Source: Aphrocallistes beatrix (taxonomy: Eukaryota; Porifera; Hexactinellida; Sceptrulophora; Aphrocallistidae). Taken from it: a DNA stretch of 64,000 bases. The stretch covers positions 2,108,001 to 2,172,000 of the forward strand of contig OY725495.1 in NCBI GenBank assembly GCA_963281255.1, given 5' to 3'. Position 1 is the first letter of the stretch. The number at the start of each line of letters is the position of its first letter. The position numbers and the translations under genes were made by a program. Under the pieces are notes generated by a model that did not search any database, was not told where the DNA came from, and saw nothing but the letters and a program-made list of their open reading frames with translations. Positions 10,040-21,673 of this stretch are shown piece after piece.

Positions 10040-12070
10040 CCCACACTAAGGATAGCATTACCGATACTTCTAACGCATCTCATATTGCATCCGCAGAAAG
10101 CCATATACAACACATTATTGATAACATCCATAATTCCAAGTCAGATGATTAATTACTTGATTGTTCCGAAGTTTCTAGGCTCCAATTCATTCTATGTTAG
10201 CTTCAAAATAGCCTTGTACCGAATAAAAGGCGGAGAAATAACATACGGGCGCAAATATTGGGCCTCAAAGCACATCTGAGTATCTTCGGAACATGTCAAT
10301 GCTAGAAAAATTGTATTCATCTTTTGGGCTTGATAACGATTTTGTTTCATTTCTTAAGCAAGCCACCCAATCGTTTTATCCTGAGCAGAATTATGCTATT
10401 ATCCAAATGAATGAAATACATGCCAAATCAGACATCTCTTACAAAGGAGGCAAAGTGTTTGGTTCTAATCTCGATCCCGATAATCCTACTAAAACTGCAT
10501 TCGCTATCATGGTGTCTCGTCTTTATAATAAATGATCCTGTATTGTCCGTTTATTGCCATGCGCTTCTGTATCAACTGGATATTTGATATTATCTGCTCT
10601 TGTGCTAAATATGTTGAGCATTGCGGGTTATTCTTTCATATCATCTCTACCGCAACTTTCCATATAATGTGAAACTTTTCAAATTGTTTTCGCCCATTTG
10701 TAAACAGGAGACCAGAGTACCCCATCCTTGTGATATAAACGTCTTTTTCTAACTTTTGATTTCGTGCATCCTGAATGCTATTCATAATAATTGATTGAAT
10801 CAATAATCTGATAAACCTTTCCATATCCTGATTCACTTTTAGATTGTATTGTCATTGACCGATGCGATTACCCCTTGAACTTATTGTATGCTTCTTTTCG
10901 TGAAATCGGTATCCTTTATATAGTATTTCTGAGAGGAATAGTTTGGCGAAACTATTTCCAAGTTTGACCATAAAATTATGCTATCCTTCCTGTATCGAAA
11001 TTCAAAATGTTAAGGTGCTAAAAATAGTTCATGAATCAACCATTTCTGCTTTGGCTATTCAGAATGACCAACGCTGTTCAACTTTTAAATCAAACACTTC
11101 CGTCTTCGTTGGGATTCTATTGTCTCTGTGGAAAATCGTTAATGTCATCGTACCGTATAAACATGTACGTTTGAATGACCCGATGTCTAAGCCTTTGACG
11201 TTTAATGACGACTGATTTACTTTTTAACTCGGATACTTTGTAGGTTAGATTCTTGGAAGTCACTTCCTGACAAAGGTGAGAAATCAAGTAAGCAGACATT
11301 TACTAGCATCAAGCATGCATGCCTCGTGTTAGCTTAAATTACAAATTATCTATCTTGGAAAATTCCTATGACCGCAGGGGCGGTCATGGGAATTTTCCAA
11401 ACCGGGGCGAGGCGGGGCAAAATAAAAAAAATCCGGGGCCTTCCCATGATTTTGGCTTAGATGGTCGAATGAAATCCGGGGCCGCACAATCAAACTAGGG
11501 GCAAATGCCCCGGATGCCCCTCCCTGGGACCGCCCCTGCCTGAGGGTGGTGTAGACTCAAATCGCGAAGTTGACTTTGACCCATTTATGAGTGCATTATC
11601 AGATCTCTCTGCCATTGAATGTAATATTCAGGTCCTTCAATATTTAGCTTTTATAGCTAGTTATTCAGCACACCAATACTTGAAACGTGTCAATATTGTA
11701 GGATATGTCGGGATTTATTAACTATCGATAAGGATTTGCTTATTGATGAACCATCCTTTTCTCAGTTCAAGCAATTATCTCTCTCCGAAAGTGGAGGTTT
11801 GAAGTACTCTTCGGAGTTAATCCTAGAATCTATCGTTATAGTTTGGAAGATTTTTGTTAGCATCGAAAACGATAACGAACTGATGGCATTGTTTGTAGAA
11901 GGACCATCCATGAAAATCCTTGCCAATCTATCAATGAATTCTATTTTGGATGCCGATGTCTGTGCTTCATGGATACATTTATACCCGTTTGTGTTGTGAG
12001 TGGTCGTCATATCCTTCGAAAAATTATATTTGTTGCTAGTTGTAACTGTTTTTAAGCAAATAAACTAAAA
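10040..12070 (+). pseudogene. P-element/THAP9-type transposase remnant
   Basis: Ordered blocks of the THAP9/P-element transposase catalytic region are recognisable from memory of the family: CTEIKRRR-like block near 10210, YLRNMSMLEKLYSSFGLD (10270-10335), YAIIQMNEIHAKSDISYKGG (10390-10455, with the catalytic-Asp position read here as Asn in MNEIH), a FDFVHP block near 10765, CYPSCIEIQNVKVLKIVHES (10980-11040), KHVRLNDPMSKPLTFND (11160-11210), LAFIASYSAHQYLKRVN (11645-11695), GGLKYSSELILESIVIVWKIF (11790-11855), ending with a stop at 11997. AATAAA follows at about 12058. Multiple stops and frame changes, a deletion around the 11340 insertion, and no THAP finger or terminal repeats are visible. 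It is a dead copy; whether it was a transposon or a domesticated relative cannot be told. Confidence 0.75.
11375..11538. mobile_element. GC-rich MITE inside the P-type remnant
   Basis: CAGGGGCGGTC at 11375 and GGACCGCCCCTG ending at 11538 are inverted ends of hAT appearance. The interior contains CCGGGGCC-type blocks. The 8 bases on each side do not form a clean duplication, perhaps because the flank has mutated or the host was deleted here. Confidence 0.55.
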
Positions 12071-12322
12071 AATATAATTCGATGGTTATTTCTAGAGGTA
12101 TGGAGAAGCAAAAAATTGAAAAATTCCAATAATACATATTTTAGTCTATCAATGGTTGTACTCTATTATAGTAATTACTTCCTTTAGTGTATTTTATATG
12201 TTAGTAGAGATTCAAAACAATGAAATTAGTGTAAATATTTAGAAAAAAAAACAGATAGGCAAACCGATTAAAGATTTTCTTAACCATTAACCGAGATTGA
12301 AGGCAGTTAGCAGGTTAACTGG

Positions 12323-13597
12323 TTAAGGGTGGCCTTTCCTACAACAACAATCATTTGACTTTTTTCACTGATTTGTATTTTTTTTCAGTGCAGATTTGAA
12401 TCGCAGAGTTATCTGTAAATTAAATTAATCAAGAAAGAAATATAAGTGAAAAGGAGTTATTTTTTTACCTTGATTAAATTTCAGTAAAAATCAGACACAA
12501 TATTTGCACAATATAATATCCATTTAGAAACTTTCTAAATGTTTTCATTAGAGGGTCATCTAACTCGGTACAGATTACTTTTTGAAAATAAGAAAATATT
12601 AACTGAAACACTCGACCAATATTTTTTAGTAATTTTTACGTTATTTTTTTATAACTCCCTTTTGATTCGTAATCAAAAGGTTGTCTGAACCGGAGTTGCT
12701 CATCGTCGAAATCTATCAAAAACCGTGGAGTTTTCGTTTCTAGGTTGAATTTACGAAAGGTTCCCACTTATTGATGCTACAAAAATATTCTCAAAAATTA
12801 GATTAAAAAATTATATATAAATCCCTCAATCTCCATTAGTATTATGCATATCGTAATATTATACTCTTCGTTGCTTGGAATTTTGCTGCCTCATTTCCGG
12901 TTTAAGCTATTTTGAGTAGAGAAGCCATACAAGTTTGGGGTAGTTAATATAAATAGAAAAATCCCAGATTCAAATTAGGATATTATATAGCTTGCAAACA
13001 CCCATATTCAACAACAGATAGCAGTCTTAAGTTAATAATGTGGTATATCAAAATTTTTCAATCCATTACTGCTTCAAAAGTGCGAAAAACCTTTCAGCAT
13101 GACTGGTGCCCCAAAAAGACAACGTCCGTTAATATCCACCGGATTCCATATCTATGACTGGTATTCCAGATCATTATTTGAATATTTACTGAAATCGTGT
13201 CTAGTACTGAATTTCCAGTGTTTTGATATATATATTGACCATATTTGCAGATTTTTTTGCTGCATGTTCCTAGCAACGGCCAGGTATGTAAAAAATTTCC
13301 TAGCCACGGACAAACAAAAAAATCTCAAAATATGGTCAATATATATCTCAAATCGCAGGAAATTCAATGGACACGAATTCAGGATTAAAATGATAAGATA
13401 ATCTGGCGGACCTAAAAGTACACATAAAAATGGGCCATTTCGCTTCAAAGATATCTCAGTGCCAAAATATTAGCATTTGAGTATAAAAAATCGATATAAA
13501 GTGTTTAGAACCCTTACAAGGATTTAGAAATGATAAGAAGGCGAGTTTGGTAAATTTCTGATAAAATCAAATTCCCCATAGGCAATCCCAACTTTAA
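12323..13597 (-). mobile_element. Family B element, short copy, minus orientation
   Basis: TTAA at 12323-12326 is followed by GGGTGGCCTTTCCTA; the other end reads TAGGCAATCCCAACTTTAA (to 13597). The block TTTTTCAGTGCAGATTTGAA (about 12374) matches the reverse complement of the B right end at 32050-32110. The middle (13150-13400) holds the hairpin with TGGTCAATATATAT arms that marks B. About 1.28 kb, no coding frame; overlapping open stretches are translations of the hairpin. Confidence 0.7.
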
Positions 13598-14331
13598 CAA
13601 ATCCACCCTTGCATCACGCAAACAAAAGGCTACAATTGTTATTTCAATTCAATTTCTTTGACGACATTGATTGACGAGGTTTATTTGTATAATTCATACT
13701 TTCTCCATTGTATTCAAAAGAACAATCTCCATTTAGATTTTAAGTGCATGATACTTCCAAAACTCGAAGACTCCAAAGTATTTAGTAAATCCTATCATAA
13801 CCTTTCAGTGTAGAGGTGAAGTAATGTTATTTCGACGGAATGACATCGAATATACCCTATATTTACCAACTTTTTCAATTTGTGTGTAAAATAAAATCTA
13901 ATTACATGTTATCATTCTAAACATTACATTTCACAGATTATTTTACAAAAAAATGTCTAAAGAACAAATTTATAATGCATAAAATTGCAAAAGAAAGTTG
14001 TTGATTAATGTGACTATTTTGACGCTCCAAAATACTCCAAACCTAGGGGATTTGAGGTATTTTGGCGGCTCATAAAAGGTTTATTTATATTTGCGTGCAA
14101 TGATTTCTATTGTGAGAGTGAAGCCGTTAATACTATTATATAGAAAAGGGGTGAAAAATTGTTCTCCACTTTTTTGCAGATGTGTGAAAATTTCGTATAG
14201 ATCTTAGAACCTAATCGTAGCCATATCATTTGACACCTACATGCCAATTTTTATATCTCTACAACTTGCCAATTCTTCAATCAATTCGGACAAACACCAA
14301 GAAAAACATTTTATATAGTATATATATATAA
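13598..14331 (-). repeat. Unassigned sequence, then family D2 5' fragment on the minus strand
   Basis: From about 14095 (GCAATGATTTCTATTGTGAGAG) to about 14310 the sequence matches the minus-strand D2 copy at 42400-42640, including GACACCTACATGCCAATTTT and CAATTCTTCAATCAATTCGG. 13598-14090 contains nothing I recognise. Confidence 0.45.
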
Positions 14332-14832
14332 GATAGATATATCTGTAACGAATTGATTGAAGAAACTACTAGACACAGAAAACTGATTTTTGTCGTTTGG
14401 GAGTCGTTTGGCTATGGCTCCACTAAGTTCTGACCTTAGACGAATTTGTCCACTCATCATGGAATTATGACGTCATTGTCACCTTTTTAACCTGCGGTTG
14501 GCTGTTTTTTTCTATTTATAGTAAGACAACAAATTTGTATGGCTTTCCCGCCAAAATTGGCTTAATCCGGAAATGACGCAACAAAACACCTCGCCTAACG
14601 CGGGTTAAATTAATTAATAGCTCAAAATTTAAGTTTTTCTGCTATAACTCAGCTATTTTTGGTGATAGAAGGCTGAAATTTAATTGACTGTGAATATTAA
14701 TATATCACAAATATGACACAACTCTCATTAAAAAATTACTCATCAATTGTCCGAAATGCCCCAAGGGCGCCTCTGGCCGACACAAAGTTTTCGCCAGCTC
14801 TGCAGCGGAAGAATGCGAAGCGCACTTGTTTT
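14332..14832 (+). mobile_element. Family D copy, plus strand
   Basis: Landmarks in order: TGTAACGAATTGATTGAAG, CATGGAATTATGACGTCATT (TGACGTCA at 14468-14475), the GGTGATAGAAGGCTGAAAT block, and a GC-rich 3' end closing with GCGCACTTG at about 14831. The exact 5' terminus is blurred by the neighbouring D2 fragment. Confidence 0.6.
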
Positions 14833-15225
14833 GCTTCTACTTGAGATATTTTTTGCTATCTGTTCCTAGCCACGGCCAGGAATGTGCAAAAGAATTCTGG
14901 CCGTTATAGCACGGCAAGACAAAAATCTTTCCAATTATGGTCAATGTATATATCAAATAGCTGGAAATTTAGTGCTGAGCATGTAGTATAATGATGATAT
15001 GGCACTGTTTAAAGAAGTTGCAGATGTGTGACTTTTCGCTTTAAAAATGTGTCGTTTCTAGAGCGACACCAGGTGATACAAGTGGCTGCAAGTGGCGACA
15101 TATTAGCATTGAAGTTATAAAATAAGAATTAATCTTCAGAACCCCTATAAGAATCTAAAAATGATAAAAAAGCACTTCGGCCCATTTTTAATAATAAACT
15201 AATTTTCCTTGGAAAACTCCAACCT
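14833..15225 (-). repeat. Family B fragment (hairpin and one end)
   Basis: The hairpin arm with GGCCAGGAATGTG and GGTCAATGTATATATC, then GCGACACCAGGTGATACAAG, then GGAAAACTCCAACCTTAA match the left third of the B element at 27757-28210 in reverse order. Confidence 0.55.
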
Positions 15226-15510
15226 TAATTGCGTTACTTATATTTTTTGAAACTGTTTTATCCTAAACTTCCAAATAGACTTAAATTTCTTCATTCATTA
15301 TTTTATGATGCCAATCTACTGCTTACAATAGCACATCTAAAGTTTTCATGCTGCATATACTACTTCTTTATTTTATAACTCCTATAAAGGAATGAATTTA
15401 TAACATAATAATCAATCTTTATTCTAAATCCCATAAGGTAGTAGTTTGTGAGAACCATTATATTCATTTTGTATACAGTGTATTTGAAATGGCCGTTTAC
15501 AGTAAATATA

Positions 15511-15694
15511 CAGTCAGGGTCGCTTATTTTTTACCACCAGGGGACCAAAAAATATGTTCATAATAGAGATACTTCATATTAAGCGAACTTGATTCAATAC
15601 AAATCCTATCTAAAAATGAAATTGGGACCAGGAGGTTAGTTCATAATAAACGAATGTTCATATTAAGCAGGTTTATAATAAGCGACCCTGACTG
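15511..15694. mobile_element. pogo/Tigger-type MITE
   Basis: CAGTCAGGGTCGCTTATTTT and the complementary AATAAGCGACCCTGACTG form the ends, with TA on both sides (15509-15510, 15695-15696). The middle repeats the phrase TTCATATTAAGC. A solitary end of the same family occurs at 19788-19801. Confidence 0.8.
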
Positions 15695-15850
15695 TATACA
15701 TATATATTATACACGTGTGTATTTACTGAGAATACCTAAGGACAATCAGAATAAGCGTTTGCATTAGACTAATTCAGTTTTAACATTTCAGGTTTAAACT
15801 GATTTTTAAAAATTTCAGTTTAGATGTCGTTTTGAATAAATGAAATGCAG

Positions 15851-15988
15851 TATCAATTGGCATCCATTGCTCAAAAATTCAATACATGGAGAACAAGAGA
15901 AGGACAAGAAGAGTGCACCAAGTTCCTCAAAATAATAACAACTACTACTAACGAATTGCGAGACCTTCTTATATCTAAGACTCATCAG
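15851..15988 (+). CDS. Possible 46-codon internal exon, product unknown
   Basis: Between an AG at 15849-15850 and a GT at 15989-15990 lies an open stretch of exactly 46 codons. Its composition (ASIAQKFNTWRTREGQEECT, then TNELRDLL) is charged and helical, unlike translations of the surrounding AT-rich DNA. I do not recognise the protein and cannot link it to further exons, so this is only a candidate; chance splice-like dinucleotides are frequent. Confidence 0.22.
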
Positions 15989-16418
15989 GTTTACTAGTTG
16001 CCAACATAAAGTCGACACTTGGTCCATATTATGAAGTTGATTTGTAAACTTTAGAATTGGAAAATGAAAATTAGGGAATTACCATGGATGCATGCTGATT
16101 CGCTAAAAATATATGTTATTATATTCTGTATTTGATACTGATAATGTCATTCGATGCTGGGGAATTAGGCATTGAAATTAGAGGCTGATAATAGTTTGAA
16201 CTTGGAATATAGATGGATGCATTGCATTTAAGCAAAGTCCACCGCCTTCACGAATTAATGAACTTTCTCTTCGATGAATCACAACTATCGTTTGCAATCC
16301 CTGATCGTATTTTCCAATCCCGGGATTTAATATTTCACAATATATAATATGCCTAAGCAGGATAAAGGAAATTTATCTGTAAACCAGAATTTAATTGAAT
16401 GACTGCAATTTTTTACTA

Positions 16419-16518
16419 CTGGTAAGTCGCCTGGATCTGAACTTTGTGAATTAGAAGCATTTACTTCTTTGTCATTTTCGTCTAACAATTTTTTCCATCC
16501 TCCACTTTCGAGATTAAC
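16419..16518 (-). CDS. Possible short exon on the minus strand, product unknown
   Basis: A minus-strand stretch preceded by GCTTTCCAG reads NLESGGWKKLLDENDKEVNA and continues with Ser, Asp and Gln residues to a possible donor GTAGTA. It is acidic and low in hydrophobic residues. It lies on the strand opposite to the candidate at 15851, so they cannot belong to one transcript. No family recognised. Confidence 0.18.
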
Positions 16519-16642
16519 CTGGAAAGCAATTCGTTACAAGATATGTAAAAGCTCTTGTTAAAGTATCATGTTCACAGATTTGCAAAGGATTCGCATCAAT
16601 GATATTTGGATAGTATCAATGATTAATCGATCAGGATTCCGA

Positions 16643-17293
16643 TAAATTTAGATTAGTCATCATATGGTTGCGCAATAGGTTATATTTGTGACGAATTTGG
16701 TGATTTTCAGAAGCCGTTTAGGGACACTTCTAAGTGTTTTTATTATAAGATTTTTCGCATAGAACAGAAATGTGAATGGGTTAATGCGAAAAATTTGGAA
16801 TTTTTTCATGGAGTGTTGCTACATTCCAGTGTTGCTATGGAAACGTGTTTTGGCCGGTTGGGGCTATATCTTGAAAACAGCGATAGCTAGACATTCAAAT
16901 ATAATCCCATTTGATAGCAAATAGGCTACCTCCTATTTAGCTATAATACAATTTCTGTATCTAAATTCAATGGTTTACGAGATATTCGACAAATTACCAA
17001 ATGTGACCAATATGATAAATTGTCGAATATCTCGTAAACTATTGAATTTCACCAAATTCGTCACAAATATAACCAATTGCGCAACCATATGGTGACTAAT
17101 CTAAATTTTAACAACGGATATGGGTACTTTGACACAATATTTATATATACTGGTAATACATTCCTAAGCTCTGTTGTGCTGTCAATGATTTAAGGCAGCT
17201 CATGTATTAGTTCAACCATCTTCTACCGCATCCCTAGTCCCAAATCCGCAAATTACTGAAGCCTTTGTGAAGCCTTATATACAGTAGGCTATG
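16643..17293. mobile_element. Family C fold-back element, copy 2
   Basis: The left arm (GATTAGTCATCATATGGTTG onward) and right arm pair around a centre near 17005 (GATATTCGACAAATTACC / TAAATTGTCGAATATCTC). The right arm has lost most of its length: TTGAATTTCACCAAATTCG jumps from near the centre to the outer arm. The right terminus CAGTAGGCTATG ends at 17293. Confidence 0.65.
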
Positions 17294-17363
17294 CTTCAAT
17301 CAATTCGTTTCATATATATATATATATATATACACTAAATTAATCGAGTTTTAAAAGTAAGGG
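17294..17363 (-). repeat. 5' end of family D, minus strand
   Basis: TTCAATCAATTCGTT, a TA microsatellite (17312-17332), then TTAATCGAGTTTTAAAAGTA and AGG. This is the first about 65 bases of D in reverse, abutting C directly. Confidence 0.5.
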
Positions 17364-17367
17364 CATA

Positions 17368-17703
17368 CACCAACCGGACAAATTATTACCACACTTGATT
17401 CATTCCCAAACAAATAACACTAAATCAGATTTTTTCATGAAGGGCAATACGTTCAAATTCAAAGAGATACTAAAAATCTGATTTCAGATTCGAAATCTAC
17501 ACATACTAATTACAAAAGGTTAGGAATGAATGATTAATTATAAAAATTAACTTGTGACTAATTTGAATGCGTATTATTCGAATCTGGAATCCGATTAGCA
17601 GTATCCCATACCGTTTAGAAGTAACCCTCTTCATGAATAGACCCATTTAGTATTATTTGTCTGGCAAAGAATCAAGTGTTGAAATACTTTTGTCAGGTTG
17701 GTG
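17368..17703. mobile_element. Tc1/mariner-type MITE with about 60-bp inverted ends
   Basis: Left end CACCAACCGGACAAATTATT, right end AAAATACTTTTGTCAGGTTGGTG-like; TA flanks both sides (17366-17367, 17704-17705). The inverted match continues inward through ACACTTGATTC and CAAATAA-ACTAAAT, about 60 bases. It sits immediately beside the D 5' end. Confidence 0.8.
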
Positions 17704-17705
17704 TA

Positions 17706-18140
17706 TATACGTATATATATATTTTCGACTTCAAGACCAGAAGCTATATTTAGTATGGGAGTATTATAAATAAAATTTCTCTCTGGATACCCAGCCAAAA
17801 TCTCGATTCAAGGTCCACTGCCTTTTAAACTATCTCTCCAGATTCCTCAAATTCTCTGAAAAATTAGTTCACATATCTTCCTAGAATATCCCAAATTTGT
17901 AGAAGTATATCGTTTTCAGAAATGTGCATATCGATAACAATTTGGATCATATTATTTGGTGTTGTGAAGAAAAGTGTCATTTGGGATGTTTTGTACAAAT
18001 GTATCTAATTTCAACTCGAAAATGAATGACCTTTTTCTCTAAAACTGAATTCAATAGATCATTGAAAAAGTTTCATGGTAAAGAGAAGGTATTCGATGCT
18101 TAATTTTAATTGATTATCGGTTATAATTAACTTTTAGCAG
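17706..18140. other. No gene or repeat recognised
   Basis: AT-rich sequence without a convincing frame or a match to the other families in the window. Confidence 0.3.
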
Positions 18141-18365
18141 AAGCAGTGGGGTATGATTTGTGATTTTGCTGTGTCAGGACACAATTTCTTTTTAAAATCA
18201 CCTTACAAAATATAGTTTCGGGTATTACAATCGAAAAAACTCTTTAAATCAACGACAATATTCGATTTACAATCTCGAGCAACCATAATAAACAAGATTG
18301 TTTGAGTTTTAAACATTTTAAACGCAATGGAGCTTGTATCAGAACTTAGGAGCCACCCTGTAATA
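18141..18365. repeat. Half of family F plus its companion spacer
   Basis: GTGATTTTGCTGTG...CAGGACACA and TCACCTTACAAAATATAGTTT match the right arm of F at 270-350. The following ACAATCTCGAGCAACCATAATAA matches 395-420. Confidence 0.5.
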
Positions 18366-18780
18366 TATCTATATATTTTACTGATCAATTGAAGAAACTG
18401 CCAGGTACAGAAAGCAGATTTTTTGCAATTTGGAGTCTTTTAGCTATGAATCTACTAAATTCTGAATTCAGACGAAAATATGGACTCATGACAAAAAGCA
18501 ACAATGACGTCGCTTTTTTTATAGTTGAAAATTTCAGTTTTTTACTATAACTCAGCTATTTTGGGTGATAGATTGCTGTGTTATGACGTCATTACGCACC
18601 AAAATTTTGTGATTTTAAGTAATATCGATTATAACAGTAAGACAGATATATTTAGGAATGTTATCTACCTTATAATTAATCAATGTGAGCCTAGGCGCCC
18701 AAATCGCGGCTCTGGCAGACACTTTGTGTCCGCCAGCAGTTCACCGCTTGCAAGCGAATCGCGCGTGTTCTCGCTAAAGT
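18366..18780 (+). mobile_element. Family D copy, plus strand
   Basis: Contains TTGAAGAAACTGCCAGGTAC, the TGGGTGATAGATTGCTG block, TGACGTCA at 18584-18591 and the GC-rich hairpin end (GCAGACAC/GTGTCCGC) closing near GCGCGTG at 18769. The central part is shorter than in other copies, so it has an internal deletion. Confidence 0.55.
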
Positions 18781-19184
18781 CCCACTGAAGTTAACTGATA
18801 CATTCATTTGCAATGAATCTGGATATTATTACTCGAAGTTTTTTACTCATTTAGTAATAATCTATGATAGCACCTTATCAGACAGTTGCTAATTCGGATT
18901 GATAAGATTACATTTGGATAAGAATTACTTTTGTTTAGATGAATTATTGCGGTTACGTATCAACTTTACAATAAGTGAAGAGAAGTAACCCTTTTTAGTT
19001 GAAATGTCTGACGATGTAACCGGATGACACTCCGAGCCTAGATGTATTAATGAGACTCGACTCCCTTAAATATTTAAAAGGTCAGAAAAAGACTCATTTA
19101 CTGAGTAGAACTTGGAACTTTAAACTGTGTCATTATCCACCACGCTACAATAGATTGTCATTGTTATTAATGCTTCAAAGCCAG
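18781..19184. other. No gene or repeat recognised
   Basis: Nothing identifiable apart from AT-rich sequence; no frame above background. Confidence 0.3.
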
Positions 19185-19725
19185 AACTTATGTTAAATAT
19201 ATTTATTATGGTGTATAGCAACAAAAAAGGTTTTGCGTATTTTCACACCTTTACGTATATACACTTTTTCACACCAATGACGAATTTTGAAAAATATGCT
19301 AGAGACTAGCTTTCAACGGTTGACAGGGGGTTTTTAGGGGTGTAGATTTAGAATATTATAATTTCGGATCCATATGAATTTATTCGTTAGCTTTGTTTAC
19401 AATATTTATATACAGTCGACTCCGCTTAATAGGGCCACATCGGTCAGAGGACATTTTTCCCCGATTAAGCGGAGGACCCTATTAACCGAAAATATTTTGT
19501 ATTAGCTTCTATGTGTGAGAGCTATTCCGGTCCTGCCAAACGTGGCCCGATTAAGCGGCTGACCCGATTAAACAGCGGCCCTATTAAGCGGAGTCGACTG
19601 TATAGTAAAAAAAATACCACAATAGGTTGGATTGAGTAATTCAAGGAGCCCGCAGGGCGACTCTGCGGATACGCAGTGTCTGCAAGCCGTACAGCGCAAG
19701 CAAGTGAAGCCCGCTTATATATATA
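19185..19725 (+). mobile_element. Family D2 fragment, plus strand, carrying a pogo MITE
   Basis: Matches the 3' two thirds of D2 at 44560-45060: TATAGCAACAAAAAAGGTT, GACGAATTTTGAAAAATATG, CTTTCAACGGTTGACAGGGG, and the closing GC-rich block CCCGCAGGGCGACTCTGCGG with final CCGCTTA. The pogo MITE at 19413-19600 interrupts it. Confidence 0.6.
19413..19600. mobile_element. pogo/Tigger-type MITE (CAGTCGACTCCGC family)
   Basis: Ends CAGTCGACTCCGCTTAATAG and CTATTAAGCGGAGTCGACTG with TA on both sides (19411-19412, 19601-19602). The interior repeats GATTAAGCGG / CCCGATTAAGC several times. A second copy in the opposite orientation is at 37740-37926. Confidence 0.85.
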
Positions 19726-19787
19726 TATACGTATATATATAAACAAATACACATTAATTGAGTTTTAATAGTAAGGGAATATACAGT

Positions 19788-20960
19788 CAGGGTCGATCTG
19801 GCATGGTCAAATAAAGTTATAGATATTGGATTTCGGCGGATACTATCAGACGAGGTCATTTTTGGGTGACTGGACAACTTTTTCACACTTTTGATGGTTT
19901 CATGATGTCAAACACTTTGATATACAATATTTTTGAAGTTAAGTACTGCTATAAGTTGTTGAATAAGGATGTTTGAAGTTATTTAATATTAGGATACATT
20001 AAATACTAATGGAAATCAAGCCTTTCCGAAAAAAATTGCTTTGTGTTTTTAGTAAGGTTGCAACCGAATAAATAGTTCAATATTCGGTTAGATCAAATAC
20101 TATCTGGCAAATAGCTGATATTCGATTGGGAACCGAATATCAGTATTCGTATTCGGTTAGGGAATATTCATGAATATTTATATCCAGTTCAATCGGTTTC
20201 AACCTTGGTTATAATATATTTTCTAACTAATTTACCTATCATATCCAGTCACTATCTAAAAATCGGTCAACATACAGTACTATAACAATTCACAGTCTTT
20301 TATTAAAGATTATTTATTTCAGCTGCGCAGTATTAGGAGTTATGAAGTACCCGAATAATATCAATATTTGTATTCGGTTAGAGTAGCCGAATATTATCAG
20401 TATTCGTTCGGTTCAGGAACTATTCATGAATACTGATATTCGGTCCAATCGGTTTCAACCTTGGTTTTTAGCAATTAAAAAAATCAATATTGCACAGGAG
20501 GTATCTTCAGTTACCATGCTCGTAGAGTAAAAAACCCGACGTTTAAGGAAGATCTCGTCAGGTAGAACAAATTATAGTGGCATATTTTTGATCGACATTT
20601 TGCTTTAGAAAAAAGTTAAAATATTTTTCTATCCGAAAATTTGCTTTGTAATATTGTAGCTATGAAATAGGATAGAAAGATATAATTGGGTTAAAATTGA
20701 AAATTCTATTCCTATCATATTATCTATTCAAACATTTCGTGCAATAATAATTAAGGAAAAGGGACATAAGTTATTGAAGTTTCATCGAATCTCCTGTACG
20801 AATGAGGTGACTTTTTTTAAAAATATTTTTTTCTTGCTTCATGAGCTCCCAAAAAGTTTCTTTATGAATCTAACTCATCGAGAACAGTTTACACAAAAAG
20901 TTCAGAGAGAAAATAATTAAAACTTCTCGAGTTAGTTCTGAAGGAACACCAATCTTAAAA
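19788..20960. repeat. Family B-related sequence with a pogo MITE end at its left margin
   Basis: It opens with TACAGTCAGGGTCG, the end of the MITE family at 15511, then runs into AAATAAAGTTATAGATATTG, whose reverse complement occurs at 46496-46530. The match to 46052-46530 continues in reverse order (TTGAATAAGGATGTTTGAAG, ACTAATGGAAATCAAGCCTT, GTCAGGTAGAACA). The hAT-like MITE at 20053-20463 interrupts it. No coding frame. Confidence 0.5.
20053..20463. mobile_element. ATTCGGT-rich hAT-like MITE
   Basis: It starts TAAGGTTGCAACCG and ends CGGTTTCAACCTTG, flanked by GTTTTTAG on both sides (20045-20052 and 20464-20471). The interior is repeated ATTCGGT/ACCGAAT phrases, and a further end-like motif CGGTTTCAACCTTGG lies at about 20197, suggesting internal duplication. 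The larger relative is at 39906-40930. Confidence 0.8.
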
Positions 20961-21673
20961 AATGGCTTAAAATTCATTTCTTGATTAAGCTCGATTTATT
21001 GATAACCATCGTAAAATCCATAATATAACTAGAAATAAATTTCATAGAAATCTGCATCGATTTGAACTAAATCGCATTAATGAAGTGGCTATGCGCAATA
21101 TCTAGGGGGGATGGTTGATGGAAGGGCGAGATCTAGGAGTAACAGAAAGATACCCACATACAGTTCTCAAACATAAATGTAGGCGCAATGATGAGAAATG
21201 ATCAGTAAAACATGCCGTCCCACTTTGGTTGTACTGGGTAGCGCTAGGCCTTATCATTAAATAATAGCAGTTGGTAGATTTTTTATGATTTTTCTAGATA
21301 AGAGTATATACTGGAATATATTTGTTATGTTCAATAAAAAATGTCTCTAAATTTCTTATTATAGTACTTATTACATATATTCAATCAAATCGGATATTTA
21401 GTTGGAAGAACTAAATTTCACATTTCTAATGATAATCTCAGAATGAGGATGTTTAGTATAAGAATCTTGCAATCTACGCAATAGGTGTATTATGTCAGAT
21501 TCAATAAATCTATCACAGTGAACCTGATGTTTCCGAATCGTTTTCCAACAAGCAACAAAGTATAAGCAGGCTATTCGAATAGGAAATATCTTATAAATAA
21601 ATACGAAAATTCATGAAAATGGATTTGATATTAGAATCTAGAGAAAAGCTTTAAAATGCTTTCACCATTATTT
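20961..21673. other. Region 3' of the PATL1-like gene; no gene recognised
   Basis: No repeat shared with the window was recognised. On the minus strand it is downstream of the PATL1-like stop codon at 21674 and may include the 3' untranslated region, but no canonical AATAAA close to the stop was seen on that strand. Confidence 0.35.

Larger units (their letters stand above)
15697..16642. other. Non-repetitive interval with no assigned gene
   Basis: No repeat family is recognised here, and this is one of few intervals that may hold host exons; two weak candidates are listed separately. A 42-codon plus-strand frame starting at 16212 (MDALHLSKVHRLHELMNFL) is also open, without recognisable similarity. 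Confidence 0.3.
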
